This document shows, in pieces, positions 35,221 through 43,742 of a DNA stretch of 64,000 nucleotides. The DNA is from Anaeromicropila herbilytica. Its GTDB lineage: Bacteria; Bacillota; Clostridia; Lachnospirales; Lachnospiraceae. Position numbers and translations under genes: made by a program. The stretch lies in assembly GCF_016591975.1 (NCBI RefSeq), contig NZ_AP024169.1:2016001-2080000 (forward strand). Direction: 5' to 3'. The notes under the pieces were generated by a model. The model was not told the DNA's origin, searched no databases, and worked only from the letters and a program-made list of their open reading frames with translations. Position 1 is the first letter of the stretch. Every line of letters begins with the position of its first letter.

Positions 35221-36903
35221 TTGTTATTAAGTTTGCATGTTAAGAATTTAGCAATTATTAATGAAGTTGAAGTATTTTTTAAAGATAATTTAAATATACT
35301 AACTGGTGAAACTGGTGCTGGTAAATCAATTATAATTGGTTCAATTAATATTGCACTTGGGGGGAAAATAAATAAAGATATTATTAGAAAAGGTGCTGAT
35401 TACGCATTAGTCGAATTAGTATTTCAAATAGATGATGAGAATACGATTGAAGCAATGAAAGCATATGATATTCCTATATCTGATGGCCAATTAATTATAC
35501 AAAGAAAGATAATGAATAACCGAAGCATAAGTAAGATTAATGGAGAGAATGTAACGTCTTCGATTCTAAAGGGAATATCTAGCTTGATAATCGATATTCA
35601 TGGACAACACGAACATCAATCTTTATTGTTAAAGAATAAACATCTTAGTATCTTAGACCGGTATGCAAAAGATGAGATTGTCACTCTGAAAAAAGAATTA
35701 AATCAAAAATATAGGAACTACCTAGAGGTTAAGCAAAAAGTAGAAGAATCTACAATGGATGAGGATAAGAAAATTCGCGAAATTTCATTCTTAGAATATG
35801 AGATTAATGAAATTGAAAATGCCAAACTAAAAAAAGAGGAAGACTCCATATTATTACAACGCTATAAAAAATTATCTAGTGCTAATGCAATTGCAGAGGG
35901 GTTAGCGCTTGTCAATGGATTTACTGGTTATGATAATAGTAATTCAGCTGGTGATAGTATAGGACGAGCAGTAAAAGCGTTAAATAAATTAGAAAATATG
36001 GATGACGATATCAATAATTTTATACGTCAACTATTAGATATAGAAAGTTATATTTCTGATTTTAATCGAGATATAGAAAGTTACCAGAAGTCATTAAGTT
36101 ACGAACCAGAAGAATTGAGAGAGGTTGAAGAAAGACTTAACCTTATCAATAATTTAAAATCAAAATATGGTGAATCAATAGATAATATCCTAGAGTACTG
36201 TAAAGCAGCACACGATAAATTAGAAAAATTAATAGATTATGATAATTATGTAAATACTTTAAAATTAGAACAAAAACAATTAGAAGAAGAATTAGAAGAA
36301 TTATCGAATGAACTATCGATTATACGAAAAAAGAAAGCTAATATACTAGCTTCGAAGATAAAAGAAGCTTTAATTGATTTAAATTTCCTGGATGTACGCT
36401 TTGAGATGAGTTTTGAACGTTTAAATCATTATACTCAAAATGGTTTTGATGATGTTGAATTTATGATTTCGACGAATCCAGGTGAGGATATAAAACCATT
36501 GTCAAAGGTTGCATCTGGAGGTGAACTATCGAGAGTAATGTTAGCAATCAAATCAGTTCTTGCAGACAATGATGCGATCAATACATTAATATTTGATGAA
36601 ATTGATGTTGGTGTGAGCGGTAGAACTGCTCAAAAGGTATCTGAAAAGTTATCATTCATTGCAAATAGTCATCAAGTATTATGCATTACTCATTTGCCAC
36701 AGATTGCAGCTATGGCAGATTCGCATTACATAATAGAGAAGAAGACTAAGAATGATTCAACAAGTACATCAATACGAGAGTTAAGTGAAGATGAGTCAAT
36801 TGAAGAAATCGCTCGAATACTTGGCGGTGCTGAAATAACTGAAAATGTTATTACAAATGCAAGAGAAATGAAAGTATTGGCAGCTAAAACTAAAAAATTC
36901 TAG
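35221..36903 (+). CDS. recN: DNA repair protein RecN
   Basis: An SMC-like ATPase of 560 residues for double-strand break repair. Walker A is GETGAGKS near residue 30, the ABC signature is LSKVASGGELSRVMLAIK, Walker B is TLIFDEIDVGVSG, and long coiled coils flank a central GHG.H-type region (DIHGQHEHQSLL). The TTG at 35221 is chosen as start because GGAGGAG lies 5 bases before it and the protein then begins LLSLHVKNLAIINEVEV like other RecN proteins. ATG 35182 would place that ribosome site inside the gene. A LexA-like box in the promoter predicts SOS control. Confidence 0.95.
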   Translation: MLLSLHVKNLAIINEVEVFFKDNLNILTGETGAGKSIIIGSINIALGGKINKDIIRKGADYALVELVFQIDDENTIEAMKAYDIPISDGQLIIQRKIMNNRSISKINGENVTSSILKGISSLIIDIHGQHEHQSLLLKNKHLSILDRYAKDEIVTLKKELNQKYRNYLEVKQKVEESTMDEDKKIREISFLEYEINEIENAKLKKEEDSILLQRYKKLSSANAIAEGLALVNGFTGYDNSNSAGDSIGRAVKALNKLENMDDDINNFIRQLLDIESYISDFNRDIESYQKSLSYEPEELREVEERLNLINNLKSKYGESIDNILEYCKAAHDKLEKLIDYDNYVNTLKLEQKQLEEELEELSNELSIIRKKKANILASKIKEALIDLNFLDVRFEMSFERLNHYTQNGFDDVEFMISTNPGEDIKPLSKVASGGELSRVMLAIKSVLADNDAINTLIFDEIDVGVSGRTAQKVSEKLSFIANSHQVLCITHLPQIAAMADSHYIIEKKTKNDSTSTSIRELSEDESIEEIARILGGAEITENVITNAREMKVLAAKTKKF

Positions 36904-36933
36904 TTTGAAACCTAATTTAATACGCATACTATA

Positions 36934-36967
36934 AAAGGATATACAATACAATGTATATCCTTTTTTG
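36934..36967 (+). terminator. Intrinsic terminator after recN
   Basis: Perfect 11-base stem AAAGGATATAC / GTATATCCTTT with an 8-base loop and TTTTTT tail, separating recN from spoIVB. Confidence 0.92.
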
Positions 36968-36999
36968 ACTTTAAGTTTAGTAAAGATAGGAGTGTAATT

Positions 37000-38283
37000 A
37001 TGAATAGAAAATCATGGTACAGAAAATTTTTAATTGTTATGCTCTTGATTAATATAACTGCAATACTATACTTAAGTTATAAAGATCTTGATTCCAAGAT
37101 ACCAAATAATATTAAAATTATTGCTGGGAATGAACAGAAATTTAATTTAGACCTTCCAGTTGAAGGCGATATTAATTCGAAAGACGTTAGTGTAATTAAT
37201 ATTAGACAGCAAAAAATACCAGATAATAAAATTCATATCAATTTTGATGAGCCGTTTTCGTTAAGGTCATCAGAAATTGGTGAATATAATATTAATCTTA
37301 AATTATTTGGATTATTAAATTTTAAGCAAATTAAATTGGATGTAATAAAACCAATCAAATTAGTTCCAAGTGGTATGCCTATTGGAATCTATGTTGAAAC
37401 CAATGGAATTATGGTATTAGGTACAAGCTCTATTCAAAGTAGAGATGGTTTGAATTACGAACCAGCACTCAATATATTAAAATCTGGAGATTATATAGTA
37501 GGCGCAAATAATACTCAAATACACTATAAAGAAGAATTAATTAAAATAATTCAAAAATCAAAGGGAAAAGATATTTTATTAAAAGTAAGAAGAAATAAAG
37601 AAATAATTAAGTTGAAAATAAAACCCATAGAAACACCTACAGGTGAATATAAAATAGGAACATGGATACGGGATAATACACAGGGTATAGGAACATTAAC
37701 CTTTTTAGATCCAGACGGAGCGTTCGGTGCATTAGGTCATGGTATTACAGATGTTGATACTAGTTTATTAATGGATATTAACGATGGAGCAATATATACT
37801 GCGGATATTATGTCAATTGTAAAGGGAAAATCAGGGCAACCAGGTGAAATAGTTGGATTAATTAACAAAAATGAAGAAGATAAGATTGGTGATATTAAAA
37901 TCAATACGAATCAAGGTATATTCGGAAAAGTAAATCAATTATATCATTTTGATGATAATAAAAAGATGGAGATAGGTTTAAAACAAGATATAAAGATTGG
38001 ACCAGCTACGATTCTATGTCAAGTTGAAGATTCAATCAAGGAATATAATATCGAGATTGTTAAGGTTGAATTAAATAATCAAAATTTAAGTAAAGGTATG
38101 ATTATAAAGATTACAGATAAGAGGTTATTAAGGGTTACAAATGGAATCGTTCAAGGAATGAGTGGAAGTCCAATTATTCAAGATGGAAAATTAATCGGTG
38201 CAGTTACGCATGTTTTTATACAAGACTCTACAAAAGGATATGGTACTTTTATAGAAAATATGATTAAAACCTATGATAAGTAA
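37000..38283 (+). CDS. spoIVB: SpoIVB serine peptidase (sigmaG to sigmaK checkpoint)
   Basis: A 427-residue secreted S55 peptidase that in Bacillus is released from the forespore and triggers pro-sigmaK processing. It has an N-terminal membrane helix (residues ~8-24), a PDZ domain around 125-205 (MPIGIYVETNGIMVLG... LKSGDYIVGANN), and the peptidase domain with the histidine in GALGHGITD and the serine in GMSGSPIIQDGKLIGAVTH near residues 386-402. It starts with ATG behind ATAGGAGTG. The order recN-spoIVB-spo0A is conserved in spore formers. Confidence 0.96.
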   Translation: MNRKSWYRKFLIVMLLINITAILYLSYKDLDSKIPNNIKIIAGNEQKFNLDLPVEGDINSKDVSVINIRQQKIPDNKIHINFDEPFSLRSSEIGEYNINLKLFGLLNFKQIKLDVIKPIKLVPSGMPIGIYVETNGIMVLGTSSIQSRDGLNYEPALNILKSGDYIVGANNTQIHYKEELIKIIQKSKGKDILLKVRRNKEIIKLKIKPIETPTGEYKIGTWIRDNTQGIGTLTFLDPDGAFGALGHGITDVDTSLLMDINDGAIYTADIMSIVKGKSGQPGEIVGLINKNEEDKIGDIKINTNQGIFGKVNQLYHFDDNKKMEIGLKQDIKIGPATILCQVEDSIKEYNIEIVKVELNNQNLSKGMIIKITDKRLLRVTNGIVQGMSGSPIIQDGKLIGAVTHVFIQDSTKGYGTFIENMIKTYDK

Positions 38284-38383
38284 AAAGAAGTGCTTTTATT
38301 ACATGCGATGCTAAGGCTTAAGTCAATTAGAAAGAAATAATGAAATATTTATGTTAATATAAAGAAATTAGCTGAATAAAATA

Positions 38384-38413
38384 TCGACGAAACATTTGCA
38401 AATGTGATATAAT
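38384..38413 (+). promoter_or_regulatory. Upstream promoter candidate of spo0A
   Basis: TCGACG (38384-38389) and a perfect TATAAT (38408-38413) with 18 bases between. It would give a 5' leader of about 500 bases including the dyad at 38511. Confidence 0.45.
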
Positions 38414-38510
38414 TAGTTTCAATACCACAATGTAAAATTATGGAAAACATTTAAAAAATACAAAATAAGATAAGATAACCATAGATGACAACAAATTACT
38501 CAATTTAAAC

Positions 38511-38528
38511 TGTCGTATCATGACGACA
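38511..38528. promoter_or_regulatory. Dyad in the spo0A leader
   Basis: Perfect arms TGTCGT and ACGACA separated by ATCATG. TGTCG is the core of the Spo0A box (TGTCGAA), so this may be a modified autoregulatory site; the match is too short to be sure. Confidence 0.4.
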
Positions 38529-38742
38529 AGAAAGGTTTGAAAAAATGTATAAATATGGATATAATTCACTTATGGTTAAAACATACAAATGACAAAATGT
38601 TATATATTTAAAAATAGATATTTATAAATACTATATTAATATAATTTATATCATACTGAAATAGAATAAAATAGAAAAAATAAACAAATAATACTAAATA
38701 ACCAATATTTATAAAATATATGTATAAAGATGGCAAAAATGA

Positions 38743-38771
38743 TTGACGAATCATGTCATGTTTAGTATAAT
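38743..38771 (+). promoter_or_regulatory. Main promoter candidate of spo0A
   Basis: TTGACG (38743-38748), 17 bases, TATAAT (38766-38771), about 145 bases before the start codon. This is close to a perfect sigmaA promoter. Confidence 0.75.
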
Positions 38772-38914
38772 TTGTGATATATAATACGAAAGATAGCAAT
38801 AATTAATATTAACTCAACCAGTATTATATGGTTATTTGGTATATATAAAGAATCTATTAACTATGAACAAGCAATAATAAAATTTATCATATCATTGGGA
38901 GGAAAAAGAGTATT

Positions 38915-39715
38915 ATGGGAAAAATTAATGTAGCAATTGTTGATGACAATGAGAGAATCGTAGATTTATTAGAGGATATCTTAAAGGAAGACAGTGACAT
39001 TGAAGTTGTTGGTACCGCTGATAATGGTATTAGTGCTTTGAGCATGATAAAAGAAAAGAATCCTGATGTTGTTTTACTTGATTTAATAATGCCTAAACTA
39101 GATGGCCTTGGAGTAATGGAAAAAATCAAACATGATTCGGAATTTAAAAAGACTCCTTCATTTATTGTTATTACAGCAATTGGACAAGAAGGTGTTACCG
39201 AGAATGCATTTGAATTGGGTGCAAATTATTACATAATGAAACCTTTTGATAATAATGTGATTCTTACAAGAATTAAACAGATCAAAGGTGATGTACATAG
39301 TAAGTTAATTGATAATCATAGAGTAAATGTTTATGAAAATAAAGAAAATTATATGGAACGTAACTTAGAATCTGATGTAACAAATATAATTCATGAAATT
39401 GGAGTTCCTGCACACATTAAAGGATATCAATATTTAAGAGATGCTATTATGATGTCAGTTAATGATGGAGAAATGTTGAATTCTATTACTAAGCTTCTAT
39501 ATCCATCAATTGCAAAACGACATAAAACAACTCCAAGTAGAGTAGAACGTGCAATTCGACATGCAATTGAAGTTGCATGGAGCAGAGGAAAGATGGATAC
39601 CATTGATGATTTATTTGGATATACTGTAAGTAATGGAAAGGGTAAACCAACCAATTCGGAATTTGTTGCATTAATTGCGGATAAGATAAGACTTGAATAT
39701 AAATTAAGAGCTTAA
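38915..39715 (+). CDS. spo0A: Sporulation master regulator Spo0A
   Basis: A 266-residue response regulator. The receiver domain has D10/D11, the phosphorylation site D56 in VVLLDLIMPKLDG, and the switch lysine in YYIMKPFD. After a linker, the Spo0A-specific DNA-binding domain shows GVPAHIKGYQYLRDAI, LYPSIAKRHKTTPSRVERAIRHAIEVAWSRG and ATAD-like end NSEFVALIADKIRLE. Phosphorylated Spo0A starts sporulation. Follows spoIVB as in other spore formers and ends at its own terminator. Confidence 0.98.
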   Translation: MGKINVAIVDDNERIVDLLEDILKEDSDIEVVGTADNGISALSMIKEKNPDVVLLDLIMPKLDGLGVMEKIKHDSEFKKTPSFIVITAIGQEGVTENAFELGANYYIMKPFDNNVILTRIKQIKGDVHSKLIDNHRVNVYENKENYMERNLESDVTNIIHEIGVPAHIKGYQYLRDAIMMSVNDGEMLNSITKLLYPSIAKRHKTTPSRVERAIRHAIEVAWSRGKMDTIDDLFGYTVSNGKGKPTNSEFVALIADKIRLEYKLRA

Positions 39716-39735
39716 TCATATTCATGTTTAATTAG

Positions 39736-39786
39736 AATAGCTATCAAGAAAAGGTCTAAAAGGACATCTTCTTATAGCTATTTTTT
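39736..39786 (+). terminator. Intrinsic terminator after spo0A
   Basis: Outer stem AATAGCTAT / ATAGCTATT with further imperfect pairing inside (AAGAA.AGGTC against GGACATCTTCTT) and a TTTTTT tail. Confidence 0.85.
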
Positions 39787-39838
39787 CGTAAAATTCGTAG
39801 ATACGTTATTAGGAAATTATAAGTTGGAGGAAAACCAA

Positions 39839-41275
39839 ATGAAAAAAATATTATTTGCAGCATCTGAAGGTGTCCCATTTATTAAAACTGGAGGATTAGC
39901 TGATGTCGTTGGATCCTTACCAAAGTATTTTGATAAAGAAAAGTATGATGTCAGAGTTATATTACCAAAATATCTTGCCATTTCAGATGAATTTAAAAAT
40001 CAAATGACTTATAAAACTCATTTTTATATGAACCTTGCATGGCGTAGTCAATATGTTGGTATATTTGAATTATGTTATGATGGAATTACTTTTTACTTTA
40101 TTGATAATGAGTTTTATTTTGCGGGTTACAAGCCATATGGAAATATATATGAAGATATTGAAAAATTCGCATTTTTTTGTAGAGCTGTCTTATCAGCATT
40201 ACCTTTATTAGATTTCAGACCTGATATCATTCATTGCCATGATTGGCAAACTGGTCTTTTACCAGTGTATATTAAAGATACATTTTCACAAGGTCAATTT
40301 TATATGGGCATAAAAACTATTATGACAATTCATAACTTAAAGTTCCAGGGAGTATGGGACCTAAAAACAGTGAGAGATATTACGGGCTTAAGTGCTTATT
40401 ATTTCACTCCTGATAAGTTAGAAGCTTATGATGATGCAAACTATTTGAAGGGTGGACTTGTTTACGCTGATTATATTACTACTGTGAGTAAAACATATGC
40501 TGATGAGATTAAGATGCCATTCTATGGGGAAGGTCTAGATGGTTTAATTAGAGCTAGAGAAAATGCACTAGTTGGTATTGTTAATGGTTTAGATTATGAT
40601 GAATACAATCCAGAAAAAGATCATTTGATTTATCAAAATTATAATACTCGTACTTTTAGAAAAGAAAAATATAAAAATAAAATTGGTTTACAACAAGAAT
40701 TAGGCTTAAGTTATGATCCAAATAAATTTATGATTGGAATAGTATCAAGACTAACTGATCAAAAAGGCTTAGATTTGGTTGATTATGTAATTGAAGAGAT
40801 ATGTTCGGAAGATACACAGTTTGTAATACTAGGGACAGGAGAAGACAAATATGAGAACTTATTTAGACATTTCGCTTGGAAATATCCTGATCGAGTATCT
40901 GCAAATATATACTACTCAGAAGAGCGTTCTCATAAAATATATGCAGCCTGTGATGCATTTTTAATGCCTTCTCTATTTGAACCATGTGGACTAAGTCAAT
41001 TAATGAGCTTAAGATACGGTACTGTTCCAATTGTAAGAGAGACGGGTGGCTTAAAGGATACTGTAGAACCATATAACGAATTTGAGAGTGTTGGAACAGG
41101 TTTCACCTTTTCTAATTATAACGCGCATGAAATGTTAGCAGCAATAAGATATTCAAAATATATTTTTTATAATAAAAAACGTGAATGGAACAAGATGGTT
41201 GAAAGAGGAATGGAAAAAGACTTTTCTTGGAATCATTCTGCTAAAGAATATGAAGCGTTATATGATCGATTATAA
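39839..41275 (+). CDS. glgA: Glycogen synthase (ADP-glucose), GT5
   Basis: A 478-residue glycosyltransferase adding glucose from ADP-glucose to alpha-1,4-glucan. The N-terminal KTGGLADVVGSLP (residues ~15-27) binds the nucleotide sugar, HCHDWQTGLLP lies near 133, and the C-terminal Rossmann fold has GIVSRLTDQKGLD and FLMPSLFEPCGLSQL. The ATG at 39839 is 8 bases after GGAGG; a TTG at 39824 overlaps that site and is rejected. No other glg gene is adjacent. Its place next to spo0A and coat genes would fit storage of granulose before sporulation, but that is inference. Confidence 0.95.
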   Translation: MKKILFAASEGVPFIKTGGLADVVGSLPKYFDKEKYDVRVILPKYLAISDEFKNQMTYKTHFYMNLAWRSQYVGIFELCYDGITFYFIDNEFYFAGYKPYGNIYEDIEKFAFFCRAVLSALPLLDFRPDIIHCHDWQTGLLPVYIKDTFSQGQFYMGIKTIMTIHNLKFQGVWDLKTVRDITGLSAYYFTPDKLEAYDDANYLKGGLVYADYITTVSKTYADEIKMPFYGEGLDGLIRARENALVGIVNGLDYDEYNPEKDHLIYQNYNTRTFRKEKYKNKIGLQQELGLSYDPNKFMIGIVSRLTDQKGLDLVDYVIEEICSEDTQFVILGTGEDKYENLFRHFAWKYPDRVSANIYYSEERSHKIYAACDAFLMPSLFEPCGLSQLMSLRYGTVPIVRETGGLKDTVEPYNEFESVGTGFTFSNYNAHEMLAAIRYSKYIFYNKKREWNKMVERGMEKDFSWNHSAKEYEALYDRL

Positions 41276-41411
41276 ATATTTGAAAATAAATTTTTGTGTG
41301 AATATTATCTTAATTCAAAACAGATAATAGTATTGTTGTATCGTAAAACCATATAAAACATTTGATTAGGTTTTCGATTAGAATTAACTTAATAAAAGGA
41401 GGAATATTATT

Positions 41412-41597
41412 ATGAATAATATTAATGAAATGGAATTACAGAACTTAAGACATTTAATTCTATTTAATGACAATGACACACAAAAATATAGCTCTTACGC
41501 AGAATCTGCAACAGATCCTAATGTAAAACAATATTTTCAAAAAGCAGCACAATCTGCTACAAAAAATAAACAACAACTAATGCAATTTTTACAATAG
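41412..41597 (+). CDS. Small CotF-like spore coat associated protein
   Basis: A 61-residue helical protein (NEMELQNLRHLILFNDNDTQKYSSYA..) similar in pattern to short coat-type or ferritin-like helical hairpins found beside CotF in clostridia. The Gln/Ser/Lys-rich second helix (YFQKAAQSATKNKQQLMQFLQ, here quoted in part) has no catalytic residues. An AGGAGG site precedes the ATG. It is 12 bases upstream of the CotF-family gene, so both are one transcript. Confidence 0.65.
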   Translation: MNNINEMELQNLRHLILFNDNDTQKYSSYAESATDPNVKQYFQKAAQSATKNKQQLMQFLQ

Positions 41598-41609
41598 GAG
41601 GGTGCTAAG

Positions 41610-41918
41610 ATGATGAACGAAAAAACAATAGTTGCAGATGCTCTTAATTCAGTGAATAATGGATTGAAATCTTTAGGAGATATGATTTCTCAAACAGAAA
41701 ATCAACAATTAAGACAAACATTAATACAAATGAGAAATGAAACTGAAACTTGTCAATATGAATTATTTACTTTAGCTAAAACAAAAGGATATTACCATCC
41801 AGCAGAAAAAGCTAGAGAAGATGAAATTCAAAGCATAAAATCAATAGTATCTCAATTATCAATGGGATCTCAAGGTCAAAGTACTCAAGGAGTAGGAACA
41901 CAAGGCCGTATGCAATAA
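41610..41918 (+). CDS. CotF family spore coat protein
   Basis: A 102-residue helical protein with the coat F pattern: NEKTIVADALNSVNNGLKSL, then QLRQTLIQMRNETETCQYELFTLAKTKGYYHPAEKA. The alanine-proline-containing GYYHPAEKA is typical of the family. The tail is rich in G, S and Q (MGSQGQSTQGVGTQGRMQ). An adjacent ATG (41613) is an equally possible start; GGAGGG is at 41599-41604. Expected in the mother cell late in sporulation. Confidence 0.85.
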   Translation: MMNEKTIVADALNSVNNGLKSLGDMISQTENQQLRQTLIQMRNETETCQYELFTLAKTKGYYHPAEKAREDEIQSIKSIVSQLSMGSQGQSTQGVGTQGRMQ

Positions 41919-41931
41919 ATAGGTTATAATG

Positions 41932-41977
41932 AAAATAATAGAATGCCTTAACGAAAGACATTCTATTATTTTCTTAA
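41932..41977 (+). terminator. Intrinsic terminator after the coat protein pair
   Basis: Perfect 14-base stem AAAATAATAGAATG / CATTCTATTATTTT with a 13-base loop, the right arm itself ending in TTTT. Confidence 0.87.
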
Positions 41978-42274
41978 ATTTAAATACAAATAAATAAAAT
42001 ATCTAACGATTTAACTATTTATAAGTAATAAATATAAGTAGAAAGTATCTACATATATATTTTTATAAATAGAATTTAACTAAATAAGTACTAATTTAAA
42101 TTTTACTAGATAATTTTGAGGATAATTGATGAAAAAATATGTGATATATCTATATTGATTTATCAAATAGTTCTTGGCTTATACTTGAATATGTACTTAA
42201 TAAACAAAAGAATGTTAGAATATATTACTATAATGCACAAAAATGTCATGTTTTTTTAAGAAAACATTTAGTAC

Positions 42275-42303
42275 TTGAAATTTAAGGACAAATTAGTTAA
42301 AAT
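42275..42303 (+). promoter_or_regulatory. SigmaA-type promoter of gap
   Basis: TTGAAA (42275-42280), 17 bases, TAAAAT (42298-42303). The leader would be about 130 bases. Confidence 0.7.
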
Positions 42304-42311
42304 GTGAATAT

Positions 42312-42335
42312 AGTTTGACAGGAATTTATCAAACT
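42312..42335. promoter_or_regulatory. Operator-like dyad just downstream of the gap promoter
   Basis: Perfect arms AGTTTGA and TCAAACT separated by 10 bases, starting 9 bases after the -10 box. The location over the transcription start suits a repressor (as CggR in Bacillus) or an mRNA 5' stabilising hairpin; the factor is unknown. Confidence 0.5.
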
Positions 42336-42438
42336 GTGAAATACATGACAACCAAGGTTAAACTTAGTAGTGTGTATTGATTAATAACTGTCTATGGCAG
42401 TATATTATAAAATTTAACTTTTAGGAGGAATTATTATC

Positions 42439-43452
42439 ATGGCAGTAAAAGTAGCAATCAATGGATTTGGACGTATCGGACGTCTTGCATTTAGACAAAT
42501 GTTTGGAGCAGAAGGATACGAAGTAGTTGCAATCAACGACTTAACTAACCCAAAAATGTTAGCTCATTTATTAAAATACGATTCAGCACAAGGAAGATAT
42601 GCTTTAGCTGATAAAGTAGAAGCTAAAGAAGATTCTATCGTTGTTGATGGAAAAGAAATCAAAATCTATGCTGAAAGAAATGCAGCAGATCTTCCATGGG
42701 GAGAAATCGGAGTAGATGTAGTTCTTGAATGTACTGGATTCTACGTATCAAAAGCTAAATCTCAAGCACATATCGATGCAGGTGCTAAAAAAGTTGTTAT
42801 CTCAGCTCCAGCTGGAAACGATCTTCCAACAGTAGTTTTCTCAGTAAATGAAAAAACTTTAAAAGCAGAAGACACAATCATCTCAGCTGCTTCATGTACT
42901 ACAAACTGTTTAGCTCCTATGGCTGATACATTAAACAAATTAGCTACAATCGAAAAAGGATTCATGACTACAATTCACGCTTACACTGGTGATCAAATGA
43001 CTTTAGATGGTCCTCATCCAAAGGGAGATTTAAGAAGAGCTCGTGCAGCTGCTTGTAACATCGTTCCTAACTCAACTGGTGCTGCTAAAGCAATCGGTCT
43101 TGTTGTTCCAGAATTAGCTGGTAAATTAGACGGTGCTGCACAAAGAGTTCCAGTTCCAACTGGTTCAACTACTGAATTAGTAGCAGTTGTTAATAAAGAA
43201 GTAACTGCAGCTGACGTTAATGCAGCTATGAAAGCAGCTTCTTCAGCATCATTTGGTTATACTGAAGAAGAATTAGTATCATCTGATATCGTAGGTATTA
43301 CTTACGGATCATTATTTGATGCTACTCAAACAAAAGTTACTGCACTTGATGGTGGAAAGACTTTAGTTAAAGTAGTTTCTTGGTATGATAATGAAAATTC
43401 ATACACTAGCCAAATGGTTAGAACAATCAAATATTTTGCTGAATTAGCATAA
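42439..43452 (+). CDS. gap: Glyceraldehyde-3-phosphate dehydrogenase (NAD+)
   Basis: Glycolytic enzyme making 1,3-bisphosphoglycerate and NADH. Full-length 337 residues, with the NAD-binding start VAINGFGRIGRLAFRQM, catalytic C153 in SAASCTTNCLAP, and the histidine in TTIHAYTGDQM. Strong codon bias and a TAGGAGGA site point to high expression. It has its own promoter and a double hairpin after the stop. A second, non-phosphorylating enzyme (gapN, 54474) gives the alternative NADPH route. Confidence 0.98.
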   Translation: MAVKVAINGFGRIGRLAFRQMFGAEGYEVVAINDLTNPKMLAHLLKYDSAQGRYALADKVEAKEDSIVVDGKEIKIYAERNAADLPWGEIGVDVVLECTGFYVSKAKSQAHIDAGAKKVVISAPAGNDLPTVVFSVNEKTLKAEDTIISAASCTTNCLAPMADTLNKLATIEKGFMTTIHAYTGDQMTLDGPHPKGDLRRARAAACNIVPNSTGAAKAIGLVVPELAGKLDGAAQRVPVPTGSTTELVAVVNKEVTAADVNAAMKAASSASFGYTEEELVSSDIVGITYGSLFDATQTKVTALDGGKTLVKVVSWYDNENSYTSQMVRTIKYFAELA

Positions 43453-43563
43453 TTAATTATAATAACGGTTATATAATCGATTATTATAATCAGTAAGATC
43501 CTAACATTAGGTGACATTCATATAGTAGAACGACATGGATCGTCATCTAATATTATAAATTTG

Positions 43564-43610
43564 GGTCCGGTCTTGTAGGGTAGACTTATAGGATCGGACC
43601 TATTTTTATT
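43564..43610 (+). terminator. Intrinsic terminator after gap
   Basis: A 13-pair stem (GGTCCGGTCTTGT / ATAGGATCGGACC with three G-U pairs) followed by TATTTTTATT. A second AT-only hairpin (ATTATAATAA / TTATTATAAT, 43456-43490) lies just after the stop codon. Confidence 0.85.
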
Positions 43611-43742
43611 GGAGCTATAGAATGATCCTATTATGAACAATCTTTTAATAGGATTTCTATATATAATCCTAATAAGTTAGAATAATAGTATAATAATACT
43701 TATAGATAAATATAATTTTCAAATCTGAAAGGAGATTTTTAC

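Larger units (their letters stand above)
38284..38914. other. Long regulatory region upstream of spo0A
   Basis: 631 very AT-rich bases without a real gene. It has two promoter candidates (38384-38413 and 38743-38771), a perfect dyad at 38511-38528, and a tiny ATG frame at 38545-38592 (15 codons, behind AAAGG). GGGAGG at 38897-38902 is the spo0A ribosome site, 12 bases from the ATG. No spoIVB terminator with a U-tract is seen, so read-through from spoIVB into spo0A is possible. Confidence 0.65.
41919..42438. other. Intergenic and leader region before gap
   Basis: 520 AT-rich bases. It contains the terminator of the coat genes, about 270 bases with no recognised element, the gap promoter at 42275-42303, a dyad at 42312-42335 and the strong ribosome site TAGGAGGA at 42422-42429. 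Confidence 0.65.

Noticed and set aside
38545..38592. 15-codon frame (MYKYGYNSLM...) in the spo0A leader as a gene
   Set aside because: Too short and AT-driven to call as a CDS; only mentioned in the leader description.
38608..38799. 63-codon minus-strand frame upstream of spo0A
   Set aside because: Extremely AT-rich low-complexity translation, covers the spo0A promoter, no ribosome site.
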